Source: Oasisia sp. SBJ-2009
Taxonomy: Eukaryota > Annelida > Polychaeta > Sabellida > Siboglinidae
Reading direction: 5' to 3'
DNA length: 64,000 nucleotides
Assembly: GCA_964017155.1 (NCBI GenBank)
Contig: OZ024860.1
Coordinates: 53,748,056 to 53,812,055, forward strand
Shown here: in pieces, positions 9,053 through 23,490 of the stretch
Numbering within the stretch: the first letter of the stretch is position 1
Layout: each line of letters starts with the position of its first letter
Program-made: the position numbers and the translations under genes
Notes under the pieces: model-generated
Told to the model about the DNA's origin: nothing
The model's input: the letters and a program-made list of their open reading frames with translations, nothing else
Database searches by the model: none

Positions 9053-12000
9053 ATTATAATTGAATGAATTAATTTAATCAAGTATCAAATGTTGGCCAAA
9101 AATACTGATATAATAGCAACATTGAGGTGGGTCCGACTTGTACATAAGTGCCAAATAGGGAAATAGTGACCGCTGCGCTTGCGACTGGCACAAATCGCGC
9201 TGTCTTTTCGACCTCAAAAGTTTGCCAAGACGCGCTGTTTATAAAACATAAATACGCGCAAGATGATTATAATTGAATGAATTAATTTAATCAAGTAACA
9301 AATGTTGGCAAAAATACTGATATAATAGCAACATTGAGGTGGGTCCGACTTGTACATCAGTGCCAAATAGTGAAATACTGAACACAAATTGAGAGTATAC
9401 GTGCTTTTATGAGACAGTGCGCGTGAAGGTACGCGCCCGCAAGTGTAGGCATTCATGTACAAGTCGGGCCCACCTCAATGTTGGTATTATAACTGTATCT
9501 TTGCCAATATTTGATACATGAATTTGTTAATTCAATCAATTATAATCATCTTGCGCATATTAATGTTTTATATACAGCGCGTCTTAGCAGACATTTGAGG
9601 TCGAAAAGACAGCGTGGTCGGCATAAACAAACTGTTTATCGCTCATTCCATATGCACAGCGCAGTAACATGCACCGCTGCGCTTGCGACTGGCACAAATC
9701 GCGCTGTCTTTTCGACCTCAAAAGTTTGCCAAGACGCGCTGTTTATAAAACATAAATACGCGCAAGATGATTATAATTGAATGAATTAATTTAATCAAGT
9801 ATCAAATGTTGGCCAAAAATAGTGATATAATAGCAACATTGAGGTGGGTCCGACTTGTACATAAGTGCCAAATAGTGAAATTCTGAAAACAAATTGAGAG
9901 TATACGTGCTTTTATGAGAGAGTGCGCGTGGAGGTACGCGCCCGCAAGTGTAGGCATTTATGTACAAGTCGGGCCCACCTCAATGTTGGTATTATCACTG
10001 TATCTTTGCCAAAATTGATACTTGATTTTATTAATTCTATCAATTATAATGATCTTGCACATATTTATGTTTTATATACAGCGCGTCTTCGCAGACTTTT
10101 GAGGTCGAAAAGACAGCGTGGTCGGCATAAACAAACTGTACATCGCTCATTCCATATGCACAGTGCAGTAACATGCACCGCAGCGCTTGCGACTGGCACA
10201 AGTCGCGCTGTCTTTTCGACCCCAAACGTTTGCCAAGACGCGCTGTTTATAAAACATAAATACGCGCAAGATGATTATAATTGAATGAATTAATTTAATC
10301 AAGTATCAAATGTTGGCCAAAAATACTGATATAATAGCAACATTGAGGTGGGTCCGACTTGTACATAAGTGCCAAATAGGGAAATAGTGACCGCTGCGCT
10401 TGCGACTGGCACAAATCGCGCTGTCTTTTCGACCTCAAAAGTTTGCCAAGACGCGCTGTTTATAAAACATAAATACGCGCAAGATGATTATAATTGAATG
10501 AATTAATTTAATCAAGTAACAAATGTTGGCAAAAATACTGATATAATAGCAACATTGAGGTGGGTCCGACTTGTACATCAGTGCCAAATAGTGAAATACT
10601 GAACACAAATTGAGAGTATACGTGCTTTTATGAGACAGTGCGCGTGAAGGTACGCGCCCGCAAGTGTAGGCATTCATGTACAAGTCGGGCCCACCTCAAT
10701 GTTGGTATTATAACTGTATCTTTGCCAATATTTGATACATGAATTTGTTAATTCAATCAATTATAATCATCTTGCGCATATTAATGTTTTATATACAGCG
10801 CGTCTTAGCAGACATTTGAGGTCGAAAAGACAGCGTGGTCGGCATAAACAAACTGTTTATCGCTCATTCCATATGCACAGCGCAGTAACATGCACCGCTG
10901 CGCTTGCGACTGGCACAAATCGCGCTGTCTTTTCGACCTCAAAAGTTTGCCAAGACGCGCTGTTTATAAAACATAAATACGCGCAAGATGATTATAATTG
11001 AATGAATTAATTTAATCAAGTATCAAATGTTGGCCAAAAATAGTGATATAATAGCAACATTGAGGTGGGTCCGACTTGTACATAAGTGCCAAATAGGGAA
11101 ATAGTGACCGCTGCGCTTGCGACTGGCACAAATCGCGCTGTCTTTTCGACCTCAAAAGTTTGCCAAGACGCGCTGTTTATAAAACATAAATACGCGCAAG
11201 ATGATTATAATTGAATGAATTAATTTAATCAAGTAACAAATGTTGGCAAAAATACTGATATAATAGCAACATTGAGGTGGGTCCGACTTGTACATCAGTG
11301 CCAAATAGTGAAATACTGAACACAAATTGAGAGTATACGTGCTTTTATGAGACAGTGCGCGTGAAGGTACGCGCCCGCAAGTGTAGGCATTCATGTACAA
11401 GTCGGGCCCACCTCAATGTTGGTATTATAACTGTATCTTTGCCAATATTTGATACATGAATTTGTTAATTCAATCAATTATAATCATCTTGCGCATATTA
11501 ATGTTTTATATACAGCGCGTCTTAGCAGACATTTGAGGTCGAAAAGACAGCGTGGTCGGCATAAACAAACTGTTTATCGCTCATTCCATATGCACAGCGC
11601 AGTAACATGCACCGCTGCGCTTGCGACTGGCACAAATCGCGCTGTCTTTTCGACCTCAAAAGTTTGCCAAGACGCGCTGTTTATAAAACATAAATACGCG
11701 CAAGATGATTATAATTGAATGAATTAATTTAATCAAGTATCAAATGTTGGCCAAAAATAGTGATATAATAGCAACATTGAGGTGGGTCCGACTTGTACAT
11801 AAGTGCCAAATAGTGAAATTCTGAAAACAAATTGAGAGTATACGTGCTTTTATGAGAGAGTGCGCGTGAAGGTACGCGCCCGCAAGTGTAGGCATTTATG
11901 TACAAGTCGGGCCCACCTCAATGTTGGTATTATAACTGTATCTTTGCCAAAATTGATACTTGATTTTATTAATTCTATCAATTATAATGATCTTGCACAT

Positions 12001-12211
12001 ATTTATGTTTTATATACAGCGCGTCTTAGCAGACTTTTGAGGTCGAAAAGACAGCGTGGTCGGCATAAACAAACTGTACATCGCTCATTCCATATGCACA
12101 GTGCAGTAACATGCACCGCAGCGCTTGCGACTGGCACAAGTCGCGCTGTCTTTTCGACCCCAAACGTTTGCCAAGACGCGCTGTTTATAAAACATAAATA
12201 CGCGCAAGATG
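9053..12211 (+). repeat. HORs with an extra S-B pair
   Basis: S 9,053, B 9,266, C2 9,770, S 10,274, B 10,487, S 10,991, B 11,204, C1 11,708-12,211. The S at 10,991 starts with C-type AAAATAGTGATA rather than ATACTGATA, so it begins as a C unit and continues as S. The 717-bp S-B pair is therefore best explained by unequal exchange that deleted most of a C unit. Confidence 0.88.
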
Positions 12212-15157
12212 ATTATAATTGAATGAATTAATTTAATCAAGTATCAAATGTTGGCCAAAAATACTGATATAATAGCAACATTGAGGTGGGTCCGACTTGT
12301 ACATAAGTGCCAAATAGGGAAATAGTGACCGCTGCGCTTGCGACTGGCACAAATCGCGCTGTCTTTTCGACCTCAAAAGTTTGCCAAGACGCGCTGTTTA
12401 TAAAACATAAATACGCGCAAGATGATTATAATTGAATGAATTAATTTAATCAAGTAACAAATGTTGGCAAAAATACTGATATAATAGCAACATTGAGGTG
12501 GGTCCGACTTGTACATCAGTGCCAAATAGTGAAATACTGAACACAAATTGAGAGTATACGTGCTTTTATGAGACAGTGCGCGTGAAGGTACGCGCCCGCA
12601 AGTGTAGGCATTCATGTACAAGTCGGGCCCACCTCAATGTTGGTATTATAACTGTATCTTTGCCAATATTTGATACATGAATTTGTTAATTCAATCAATT
12701 ATAATCATCTTGCGCATATTAATGTTTTATATACAGCGCGTCTTAGCAGACATTTGAGGTCGAAAAGACAGCGTGGTCGGCATAAACAAACTGTTTATCG
12801 CTCATTCCATATGCACAGCGCAGTAACATGCACCGCTGCGCTTGCGACTGGCACAAATCGCGCTGTCTTTTCGACCTCAAAAGTTTGCCAAGACGCGCTG
12901 TTTATAAAACATAAATACGCGCAAGATGATTATAATTGAATGAATTAATTTAATCAAGTAACAAATGTTGGCAAAAATACTGATATAATAGCAACATTGA
13001 GGTGGGTCCGACTTGTACATCAGTGCCAAATAGTGAAATACTGAACACAAATTGAGAGTATACGTGCTTTTATGAGACAGTGCGCGTGAAGGTACGCGCC
13101 CGCAAGTGTAGGCATTCATGTACAAGTCGGGCCCACCTCAATGTTGGTATTATAACTGTATCTTTGCCAATATTTGATACATGAATTTGTTAATTCAATC
13201 AATTATAATCATCTTGCGCATATTAATGTTTTATATACAGCGCGTCTTAGCAGACATTTGAGGTCGAAAAGACAGCGTGGTCGGCATAAACAAACTGTTT
13301 ATCGCTCATTCCATATGCACAGCGCAGTAACATGCACCGCTGCGCTTGCGACTGGCACAAATCGCGCTGTCTTTTCGACCTCAAAAGTTTGCCAAGACGC
13401 GCTGTTTATAAAACATAAATACGCGCAAGATGATTATAATTGAATGAATTAATTTAATCAAGTATCAAATGTTGGCCAAAAATAGTGATATAATAGCAAC
13501 ATTGAGGTGGGTCCGACTTGTACATAAGTGCCAAATAGTGAAATTCTGAAAACAAATTGAGAGTATACGTGCTTTTATGAGAGAGTGCGCGTGGAGGTAC
13601 GCGCCCGCAAGTGTAGGCATTTATGTACAAGTCGGGCCCACCTCAATGTTGGTATTATCACTGTATCTTTGCCAAAATTGATACTTGATTTTATTAATTC
13701 TATCAATTATAATGATCTTGCACATATTTATGTTTTATATACAGCGCGTCTTCGCAGACTTTTGAGGTCGAAAAGACAGCGTGGTCGGCATAAACAAACT
13801 GTACATCGCTCATTCCATATGCACAGTGCAGTAACATGCACCGCAGCGCTTGCGACTGGCACAAGTCGCGCTGTCTTTTCGACCCCAAACGTTTGCCAAG
13901 ACGCGCTGTTTATAAAACATAAATACGCGCAAGATGATTATAATTGAATGAATTAATTTAATCAAGTATCAAATGTTGGCCAAAAATACTGATATAATAG
14001 CAACATTGAGGTGGGTCCGACTTGTACATAAGTGCCAAATAGGGAAATAGTGACCGCTGCGCTTGCGACTGGCACAAATCGCGCTGTCTTTTCGACCTCA
14101 AAAGTTTGCCAAGACGCGCTGTTTATAAAACATAAATACGCGCAAGATGATTATAATTGAATGAATTAATTTAATCAAGTAACAAATGTTGGCAAAAATA
14201 CTGATATAATAGCAACATTGAGGTGGGTCCGACTTGTACATCAGTGCCAAATAGTGAAATACTGAACACAAATTGAGAGTATACGTGCTTTTATGAGACA
14301 GTGCGCGTGAAGGTACGCGCCCGCAAGTGTAGGCATTCATGTACAAGTCGGGCCCACCTCAATGTTGGTATTATAACTGTATCTTTGCCAATATTTGATA
14401 CATGAATTTGATAATTCAATCAATTATAATCATCTTGCGCATATTAATGTTTTATATACAGCGCGTCTTAGCAGACATTTGAGGTCGAAAAGACAGCGTG
14501 GTCGGCATAAACAAACTGTTTATCGCTCATTCCATATGCACAGCGCAGTAACATGCACCGCTGCGCTTGCGACTGGCACAAATCGCGCTGTCTTTTCGAC
14601 CTCAAAAGTTTGCCAAGACGCGCTGTTTATAAAACATAAATACGCGCAAGATGATTATAATTGAATGAATTAATTTAATCAAGTATCAAATGTTGGCCAA
14701 AAATAGTGATATAATAGCAACATTGAGGTGGGTCCGACTTGTACATAAGTGCCAAATAGTGAAATTCTGAAAACAAATTGAGAGTATACGTGCTTTTATG
14801 AGAGAGTGCGCGTGAAGGTACGCGCCCGCAAGTGTAGGCATTTATGTACAAGTCGGGCCCACCTCAATGTTGGTATTATAACTGTATCTTTGCCAAAATT
14901 GATACTTGATTTTATTAATTCTATCAATTATAATGATCTTGCACATATTTATGTTTTATATACAGCGCGTCTTAGCAGACTTTTGAGGTCGAAAAGACAG
15001 CGTGGTCGGCATAAACAAACTGTACATCGCTCATTCCATATGCACAGTGCAGTAACATGCACCGCAGCGCTTGCGACTGGCACAAGTCGCGCTGTCTTTT
15101 CGACCCCAAACGTTTGCCAAGACGCGCTGTTTATAAAACATAAATACGCGCAAGATG
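12212..15157 (+). repeat. Super-HOR copy 1 (2946 bp)
   Basis: S 12,212, B 12,425, B 12,929, C2 13,433, S 13,937, B 14,150, C1 14,654-15,157. The B at 14,150 carries the private ATTTGATAATTC at 14,403, mirrored in the right arm at 61,043-61,546. Confidence 0.9.
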
Positions 15158-17598
15158 ATTATAATTGAATGAATTAATTTAATCAAGTATCAAATGTTGG
15201 CCAAAAATACTGATATAATAGCAACATTGAGGTGGGTCCGACTTGTACATAAGTGCCAAATAGGGAAATAGTGACCGCTGCGCTTGCGACTGGCACTAAT
15301 CGCGCTGTCTTTTCGACCTCAAAAGTTTGCCAAGACGCGCTGTTTATAAAACATAAATACGCGCAAGATGATTATAATTGAATGAATTAATTTAATCAAG
15401 TAACAAATGTTGGCAAAAATACTGATATAATAGCAACATTGAGGTGGGTCCGACTTGTACATCAGTGCCAAATAGTGAAATACTGAACACAAATTGAGAG
15501 TATACGTGCTTTTATGAGACAGTGCGCGTGAAGGTACGCGCCCGCAAGTGTAGGCATTCATGTACAAGTCGGGCCCACCTCAATGTTGGTATTATAACTG
15601 TATCTTTGCCAATATTTGATACATGAATTTGTTAATTCAATCAATTATAATCATCTTGCGCATATTAATGTTTTATATACAGCGCGTCTTAGCAGACATT
15701 TGAGGTCGAAAAGACAGCGTGGTCGGCATAAACAAACTGTTTATCGCTCATTCCATATGCACAGCGCAGTAACATGCACCGCTGCGCTTGCGACTGGCAC
15801 AAATCGCGCTGTCTTTTCGACCTCAAAAGTTTGCCAAGACGCGCTGTTTATAAAACATAAATACGCGCAAGATGATTATAATTGAATGAATTAATTTAAT
15901 CAAGTAACAAATGTTGGCAAAAATACTGATATAATAGCAACATTGAGGTGGGTCCGACTTGTACATAAGTGCCAAATAGTGAAATTCTGAAAACAAATTG
16001 AGAGTATACGTGCTTTTATGAGAGAGTGCGCGTGGAGGTACGCGCCCGCAAGTGTAGGCATTTATGTACAAGTCGGGCCCACCTCAATGTTGGTATTATC
16101 ACTGTATCTTTGCCAAAATTGATACTTGATTTTATTAATTCTATCAATTATAATGATCTTGCACATATTTATGTTTTATATACAGCGCGTCTTCGCAGAC
16201 TTTTGAGGTCGAAAAGACAGCGTGGTCGGCATAAACAAACTGTACATCGCTCATTCCATATGCACAGTGCAGTAACATGCACCGCAGCGCTTGCGACTGG
16301 CACAAGTCGCGCTGTCTTTTCGACCCCAAACGTTTGCCAAGACGCGCTGTTTATAAAACATAAATACGCGCAAGATGATTATAATTGAATGAATTAATTT
16401 AATCAAGTATCAAATGTTGGCCAAAAATACTGATATAATAGCAACATTGAGGTGGGTCCGACTTGTACATAAGTGCCAAATAGGGAAATAGTGACCGCTG
16501 CGCTTGCGACTGGCACAAATCGCGCTGTCTTTTCGACCTCAAAAGTTTGCCAAGACGCGCTGTTTATAAAACATAAATACGCGCAAGATGATTATAATTG
16601 AATGAATTAATTTAATCAAGTAACAAATGTTGGCAAAAATACTGATATAATAGCAACATTGAGGTGGGTCCGACTTGTACATCAGTGCCAAATAGTGAAA
16701 TACTGAACACAAATTGAGAGTATACGTGCTTTTATGAGACAGTGCGCGTGAAGGTACGCGCCCGCAAGTGTAGGCATTCATGTACAAGTCGGGCCCACCT
16801 CAATGTTGGTATTATAACTGTATCTTTGCCAATATTTGATACATGAATTTGTTAATTCAATCAATTATAATCATCTTGCGCATATTAATGTTTTATATAC
16901 AGCGCGTCTTAGCAGACATTTGAGGTCGAAAAGACAGCGTGGTCGGCATAAACAAACTGTTTATCGCTCATTCCATATGCACAGCGCAGTAACATGCACC
17001 GCTGCGCTTGCGACTGGCACAAATCGCGCTGTCTTTTCGACCTCAAAAGTTTGCCAAGACGCGCTGTTTATAAAACATAAATACGCGCAAGATGATTATA
17101 ATTGAATGAATTAATTTAATCAAGTATCAAATGTTGGCCAAAAATAGTGATATAATAGCAACATTGAGGTGGGTCCGACTTGTACATAAGTGCCAAATAG
17201 TGAAATTCTGAAAACAAATTGAGAGTATACGTGCTTTTATGAGAGAGTGCGCGTGGAGGTACGCGCCCGCAAGTGTAGGCATTTATGTACAAGTCGGGCC
17301 CACCTCAATGTTGGTATTATAACTGTATCTTTGCCAAAATTGATACTTGATTTTATTAATTCTATCAATTATAATGATCTTGCACATATTTATGTTTTAT
17401 ATACAGCGCGTCTTAGCAGACTTTTGAGGTCGAAAAGACAGCGTGGTCGGCATAAACAAACTGTACATCGCTCATTCCATATGCACAGTGCAGTAACATG
17501 CACCGCAGCGCTTGCGACTGGCACAAGTCGCGCTGTCTTTTCGACCCCAAACGTTTGCCAAGACGCGCTGTTTATCAAACATAAATACGCGCAAGATG
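15158..17598 (+). repeat. Super-HOR copy 2, shortened (2441 bp)
   Basis: S 15,158, B 15,371, B/C hybrid 15,875, S 16,378, B 16,591, C3 17,095-17,598. Compared with its neighbours the second B and the first C are fused into one 503-bp hybrid, removing 505 bp. The last C has TTTATCAAACATAAA near 17,575 instead of TTATAAAACAT, mirrored at 58,120. Confidence 0.88.
15875..16377 (+). repeat. B/C hybrid long unit, 503 bp
   Basis: Starts as B (AAGTAACAAATGTTGGCAAA, ATACTGATA to 15,926) and becomes C2 from GTACATAAGTG (15,967), so the exchange is in 15,927-15,966. It lacks the extra base of C's A core and has C's shorter A' core, giving 503 bp. It is the reciprocal class to the 505-bp hybrid at 5,602, though with a different crossover point. 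Confidence 0.9.
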
Positions 17599-20544
17599 AT
17601 TATAATTGAATGAATTAATTTAATCAAGTATCAAATGTTGGCCAAAAATACTGATATAATAGCAACACTGAGGTGGGTCCGACTTGTACATAAGTGCCAA
17701 ATAGGGAAATAGTGACCGCTGCGCTTGCGACTGGCACAAATCGCGCTGTCTTTTCGACCTCAAAAGTTTGCCAAGACGCGCTGTTTATAAAACATAAATA
17801 CGCGCAAGATGATTATAATTGAATGAATTAATTTAATCAAGTAACAAATGTTGGCAAAAATACTGATATAATAGCAACATTGAGGTGGGTCCGTCTTGTA
17901 CATCAGTGCCAAATAGTGAAATACTGAACACAAATTGAGAGTATACGTGCTTTTATGAGACAGTGCGCGTGAAGGTACGCGCCCGCAAGTGTAGGCATTC
18001 ATGTACAAGTCGGGCCCACCTCAATGTTGGTATTATAACTGTATCTTTGCCAATATTTGATACATGAATTTGTTAATTCAATCAATTATAATCATCTTGC
18101 GCATATTAATGTTTTATATACAGCGCGTCTTAGCAGACATTTGAGGTCGAAAAGACAGCGTGGTCGGCATAAACAAACTGTTTATCGCTCATTCCATATG
18201 CACAGCGCAGTAACATGCACCGCTGCGCTTGCGACTGGCACAAATCGCGCTGTCTTTTCGACCTCAAAAGTTTGCCAAGACGCGCTGTTTATAAAACATA
18301 AATACGCGCAAGATGATTATAATTGAATGAATTAATTTAATCAAGTAACAAATGTTGGCAAAAATACTGATATAATAGCAACAATGAGGTGGGTCCGACT
18401 TGTACATCAGTGCCAAATAGTGAAATACTGAACACAAATTGAGAGTATACGTGCTTTTATGAGACAGTGCGCGTGAAGGTACGCGCCCGCAAGTGTAGGC
18501 ATTCATGTACAAGTCGGGCCCACCTCAATGTTGGTATTATAACTGTATCTTTGCCAATATTTGATACATGAATTTGTTAATTCAATCAATTATAATCATC
18601 TTGCGCATATTAATGTTTTATATACAGCGCGTCTTAGCAGACATTTGAGGTCGAAAAGACAGCGTGGTCGGCATAAACAAACTGTTTATCGCTCATTCCA
18701 TATGCACAGCGCAGTAACATGCACCGCTGCGCTTGCGACTGGCACAAATCGCGCTGTCTTTTCGACCTCAAAAGTTTGCCAAGACGCGCTGTTTATAAAA
18801 CATAAATACGCGCAAGATGATTATAATTGAATGAATTAATTTAATCAAGTATCAAATGTTGGCCAAAAATAGTGATATAATAGCAACATTGAGGTGGGTC
18901 CGACTTGTACATAAGTGCCAAATAGTGAAATTCTGAAAACAAATTGAGAGTATACGTGCTTTTATGAGAGAGTGCGCGTGAAGGTACGCGCCCGCAAGTG
19001 TAGGCATTTATGTACAAGTCGGGCCCACCTCAATGTTGGTATTATAACTGTATCTTTGCCAAAATTGATACTTGATTTTATTAATTCTATCAATTATAAT
19101 GATCTTGCACATATTTATGTTTTATATACAGCGCGTCTTAGCAGACTTTTGAGGTCGAAAAGACAGCGTGGTCGGCATAAACAAACTGTACATCGCTCAT
19201 TCCATATGCACAGTGCAGTAACATGCACCGCAGCGCTTGCGACTGGCACAAGTCGCGCTGTCTTTTCGACCCCAAACGTTTGCCAAGACGCGCTGTTTAT
19301 AAAACATAAATACGCGCAAGATGATTATAATTGAATGAATTAATTTAATCAAGTATCAAATGTTGGCCAAAAATACTGATATAATAGCAACATTGAGGTG
19401 GGTCCGACTTGTACATAAGTGCCAAATAGGGAAATAGTGACCGCTGCGCTTGCGACTGGCACAAATCGCGCTGTCTTTTCGACCTCAAAAGTTTGCCAAG
19501 ACGCGCTGTTTATAAAACATAAATACGCGCAAGATGATTATAATTGAATGAATTAATTTAATCAAGTAACAAATGTTGGCAAAAATACTGATATAATAGC
19601 AACATTGAGGTGGGTCCGACTTGTACATCAGTGCCAAATAGTGAAATACTGAACACAAATTGAGAGTATACGTGCTTTTATGAGACAGTGCGCGTGAAGG
19701 TACGCGCCCGCAAGTGTAGGCATTCATGTACAAGTCGGGCCCACCTCAATGTTGGTATTATAACTGTATCTTTGCCAATATTTGATACATGAATTTGTTA
19801 ATTCAATCAATTATAATCATCTTGCGCATATTAATGTTTTATATACAGCGCGTCTTAGCAGACATTTGAGGTCGAAAAGACAGCGTGGTCGGCATAAACA
19901 AACTGTTTATCGCTCATTCCATATGCACAGCGCAGTAACATGCACCGCTGCACTTGCGACTGGCACAAATCGCGCTGTCTTTTCGACCTCAAAAGTTTGC
20001 CAAGACGCGCTGTTTATAAAACATAAATACGCGCAAGATGATTATAATTGAATGAATTAATTTAATCAAGTATCAAATGTTGGCCAAAAATAGTGATATA
20101 ATAGCAACATTGAGGTGGGTCCGACTTGTACATAAGTGCCAAATAGTGAAATTCTGAAAACAAATTGAGAGTATACGTGCTTTTATGAGAGAGTGCGCGT
20201 GGAGGTACGCGCCCGCAAGTGTAGGCATTTATGTACAAGTCGGGCCCACCTCAATGTTGGTATTATAACTGTATCTTTGCCAAAATTGATACTTGATTTT
20301 ATTAATTCTATCAATTATAATGATCTTGCACATATTTATGTTTTATATACAGCGCGTCTTAGCAGACTTTTGAGGTCGAAAAGACAGCGTGGTCGGCATA
20401 AACAAACTGTACATCGCTCATTCCATATGCACAGTGCAGTAACATGCACCGCAGCGCTTGCGACTGGCACAAGTCGCGCTGTCTTTTCGACCCCAAACGT
20501 TTGCCAAGACGCGCTGTTTATAAAACATAAATACGCGCAAGATG
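17599..20544 (+). repeat. Super-HOR copy 3 (2946 bp)
   Basis: S 17,599, B 17,812, B 18,316, C1 18,820, S 19,324, B 19,537, C3 20,041-20,544. The first B has GGGTCCGTCTTG (T at 17,894) shared with copy 4. The second B has CAACAATGAGG near 18,383. The S has CAACACTGAGG near 17,667. Confidence 0.9.
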
Positions 20545-23490
20545 ATTATAATTGAATGAATTAATTTAATCAAGTATCAAATGTTGGCCAAAAATACTGA
20601 TATAATAGCAACATTGAGGTGGGTCCGACTTGTACATAAGTGCCAAATAGGGAAATAGTGACCGCTGCGCTTGCGACTGGCACAAATCGCGCTGTCTTTT
20701 CGACCTCAAAAGTTTGCCAAGACGCGCTGTTTATAAAACATAAATACGCGCAAGATGATTATAATTGAATGAATTAATTTAATCAAGTAACAAATGTTGG
20801 CAAAAATACTGATATAATAGCAACATTGAGGTGGGTCCGTCTTGTACATCAGTGCCAAATAGTGAAATACTGAACACAAATTGAGAGTATACGTGCTTTT
20901 ATGAGACAGTGCGCGTGAAGGTACGCGCCCGCAAGTGTAGGCATTCATGTACAAGTCGGGCCCACCTCAATGTTGGTATTATAACTGTATCTTTGCCAAT
21001 ATTTGATACATGAATTTGTTAATTCAATCAATTATAATCATCTTGCGCATATTAATGTTTTATATACAGCGCGTCTTAGCAGACATTTGAGGTCGAAAAG
21101 ACAGCGTGGTCGGCATAAACAAACTGTTTATCGCTCATTCCATATGCACAGCGCAGTAACATGCACCGCTGCGCTTGCGACTGGCACAAATCGCGCTGTC
21201 TTTTCGACCTCAAAAGTTTGCCAAGACGCGCTGTTTATAAAACATAAATACGCGCAAGATGATTATAATTGAATGAATTAATTTAATCAAGTAACAAATG
21301 TTGGCAAAAATACTGATATAATAGCAACATTGAGGTGGGTCCGACTTGTACATCAGTGCCAAATAGTGAAATACTGAACACAAATTGAGAGTATACGTGC
21401 TTTTATGAGACAGTGCGCGTGAAGGTACGCGCCCGCAAGTGTAGGCATTCATGTACAAGTCGGGCCCACCTCAATGTTGGTATTATAACTGTATCTTTGC
21501 CAATATTTGATACATGAATTTGTTAATTCAATCAATTATAATCATCTTGCGCATATTAATGTTTTATATACAGCGCGTCTTAGCAGACATTTGAGGTCGA
21601 AAAGACAGCGTGGTCGGCATAAACAAACTGTTTATCGCTCATTCCATATGCACAGCGCAGTAACATGCACCGCTGCGCTTGCGACTGGCACAAATCGCGC
21701 TGTCTTTTCGACCTCAAAAGTTTGCCAAGACGCGCTGTTTATAAAACATAAATACGCGCAAGATGATTATAATTGAATGAATTAATTTAATCAAGTATCA
21801 AATGTTGGCCAAAAATAGTGATATAATAGCAACATTGAGGTGGGTCCGACTTGTACATAAGTGCCAAATAGTGAAATTCTGAAAACAAATTGAGAGTATA
21901 CGTGCTTTTATGAGAGAGTGCGCGTGGAGGTACGCGCCCGCAAGTGTAGGCATTTATGTACAAGTCGGGCCCACCTCAATGTTGGTATTATCACTGTATC
22001 TTTGCCAAAATTGATACTTGATTTTATTAATTCTATCAATTATAATGATCTTGCACATATTTATGTTTTATATACAGCGCGTCTTCGCAGACTTTTGAGG
22101 TCGAAAAGACAGCGTGGTCGGCATAAACAAACTGTACATCGCTCATTCCATATGCACAGTGCAGTAACATGCACCGCAGCGCTTGCGACTGGCACAAGTC
22201 GCGCTGTCTTTTCGACCCCAAACGTTTGCCAAGACGCGCTGTTTATAAAACATAAATACGCGCAAGATGATTATAATTGAATGAATTAATTTAATCAAGT
22301 ATCAAATGTTGGCCAAAAATACTGATATAATAGCAACATTGAGGTGGGTCCGACTTGTACATAAGTGCCAAATAGGGAAATAGTGACCGCTGCGCTTGCG
22401 ACTGGCACAAATCGCGCTGTCTTTTCGACCTCAAAAGTTTGCCAAGACGCGCTGTTTATAAAACATAAATACGCGCAAGATGATTATAATTGAATGAATT
22501 AATTTAATCAAGTAACAAATGTTGGCAAAAATACTGATATAATAGCAACATTGAGGTGGGTCCGACTTGTACATCAGTGCCAAATAGTGAAATACTGAAC
22601 ACAAATTGAGAGTATACGTGCTTTTATGAGACAGTGCGCGTGAAGGTACGCGCCCGCAAGTGTAGGCATTCATGTACAAGTCGGGCCCACCTCAATGTTG
22701 GTATTATAACTGTATCTTTGCCAATATTTGATACATGAATTTGTTAATTCAATCAATTATAATCATCTTGCGCATATTAATGTTTTATATACAGCGCGTC
22801 TTAGCAGACATTTGAGGTCGAAAAGACAGCGTGGTCGGCATAAACAAACTGTTTATCGCTCATTCCATATGCACAGCGCAGTAACATGCACCGCTGCGCT
22901 TGCGACTGGCACAAATCGCGCTGTCTTTTCGACCTCAAAAGTTTGCCAAGACGCGCTGTTTATAAAACATAAATACGCGCAAGATGATTATAATTGAATG
23001 AATTAATTTAATCAAGTATCAAATGTTGGCCAAAAATAGTGATATAATAGCAACATTGAGGTGGGTCCGACTTGTACATAAGTGCCAAATAGTGAAATTC
23101 TGAAAACAAATTGAGAGTATACGTGCTTTTATGAGAGAGTGCGCGTGAAGGTACGCGCCCGCAAGTGTAGGCATTTATGTACAAGTCGGGCCCACCTCAA
23201 TGTTGGTATTATAACTGTATCTTTGCCAAAATTGATACTTGATTTTATTAATTCTATCAATTATAATGATCTTGCACATATTTATGTTTTATATACAGCG
23301 CGTCTTAGCAGACTTTTGAGGTCGAAAAGACAGCGTGGTCGGCATAAACAAACTGTACATCGCTCATTCCATATGCACAGTGCAGTAACATGCACCGCAG
23401 CGCTTGCGACTGGCACAAGTCGCGCTGTCTTTTCGACCCCAAACGTTTGCCAAGACGCGCTGTTTATAAAACATAAATACGCGCAAGATG
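20545..23490 (+). repeat. Super-HOR copy 4 (2946 bp)
   Basis: S 20,545, B 20,758, B 21,262, C2 21,766, S 22,270, B 22,483, C1 22,987-23,490. The shared GGGTCCGTCTTG in the first B (20,758) ties this copy to copy 3. The C subtypes differ between the two copies (C1/C3 versus C2/C1), which indicates conversion after duplication. Confidence 0.9.
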
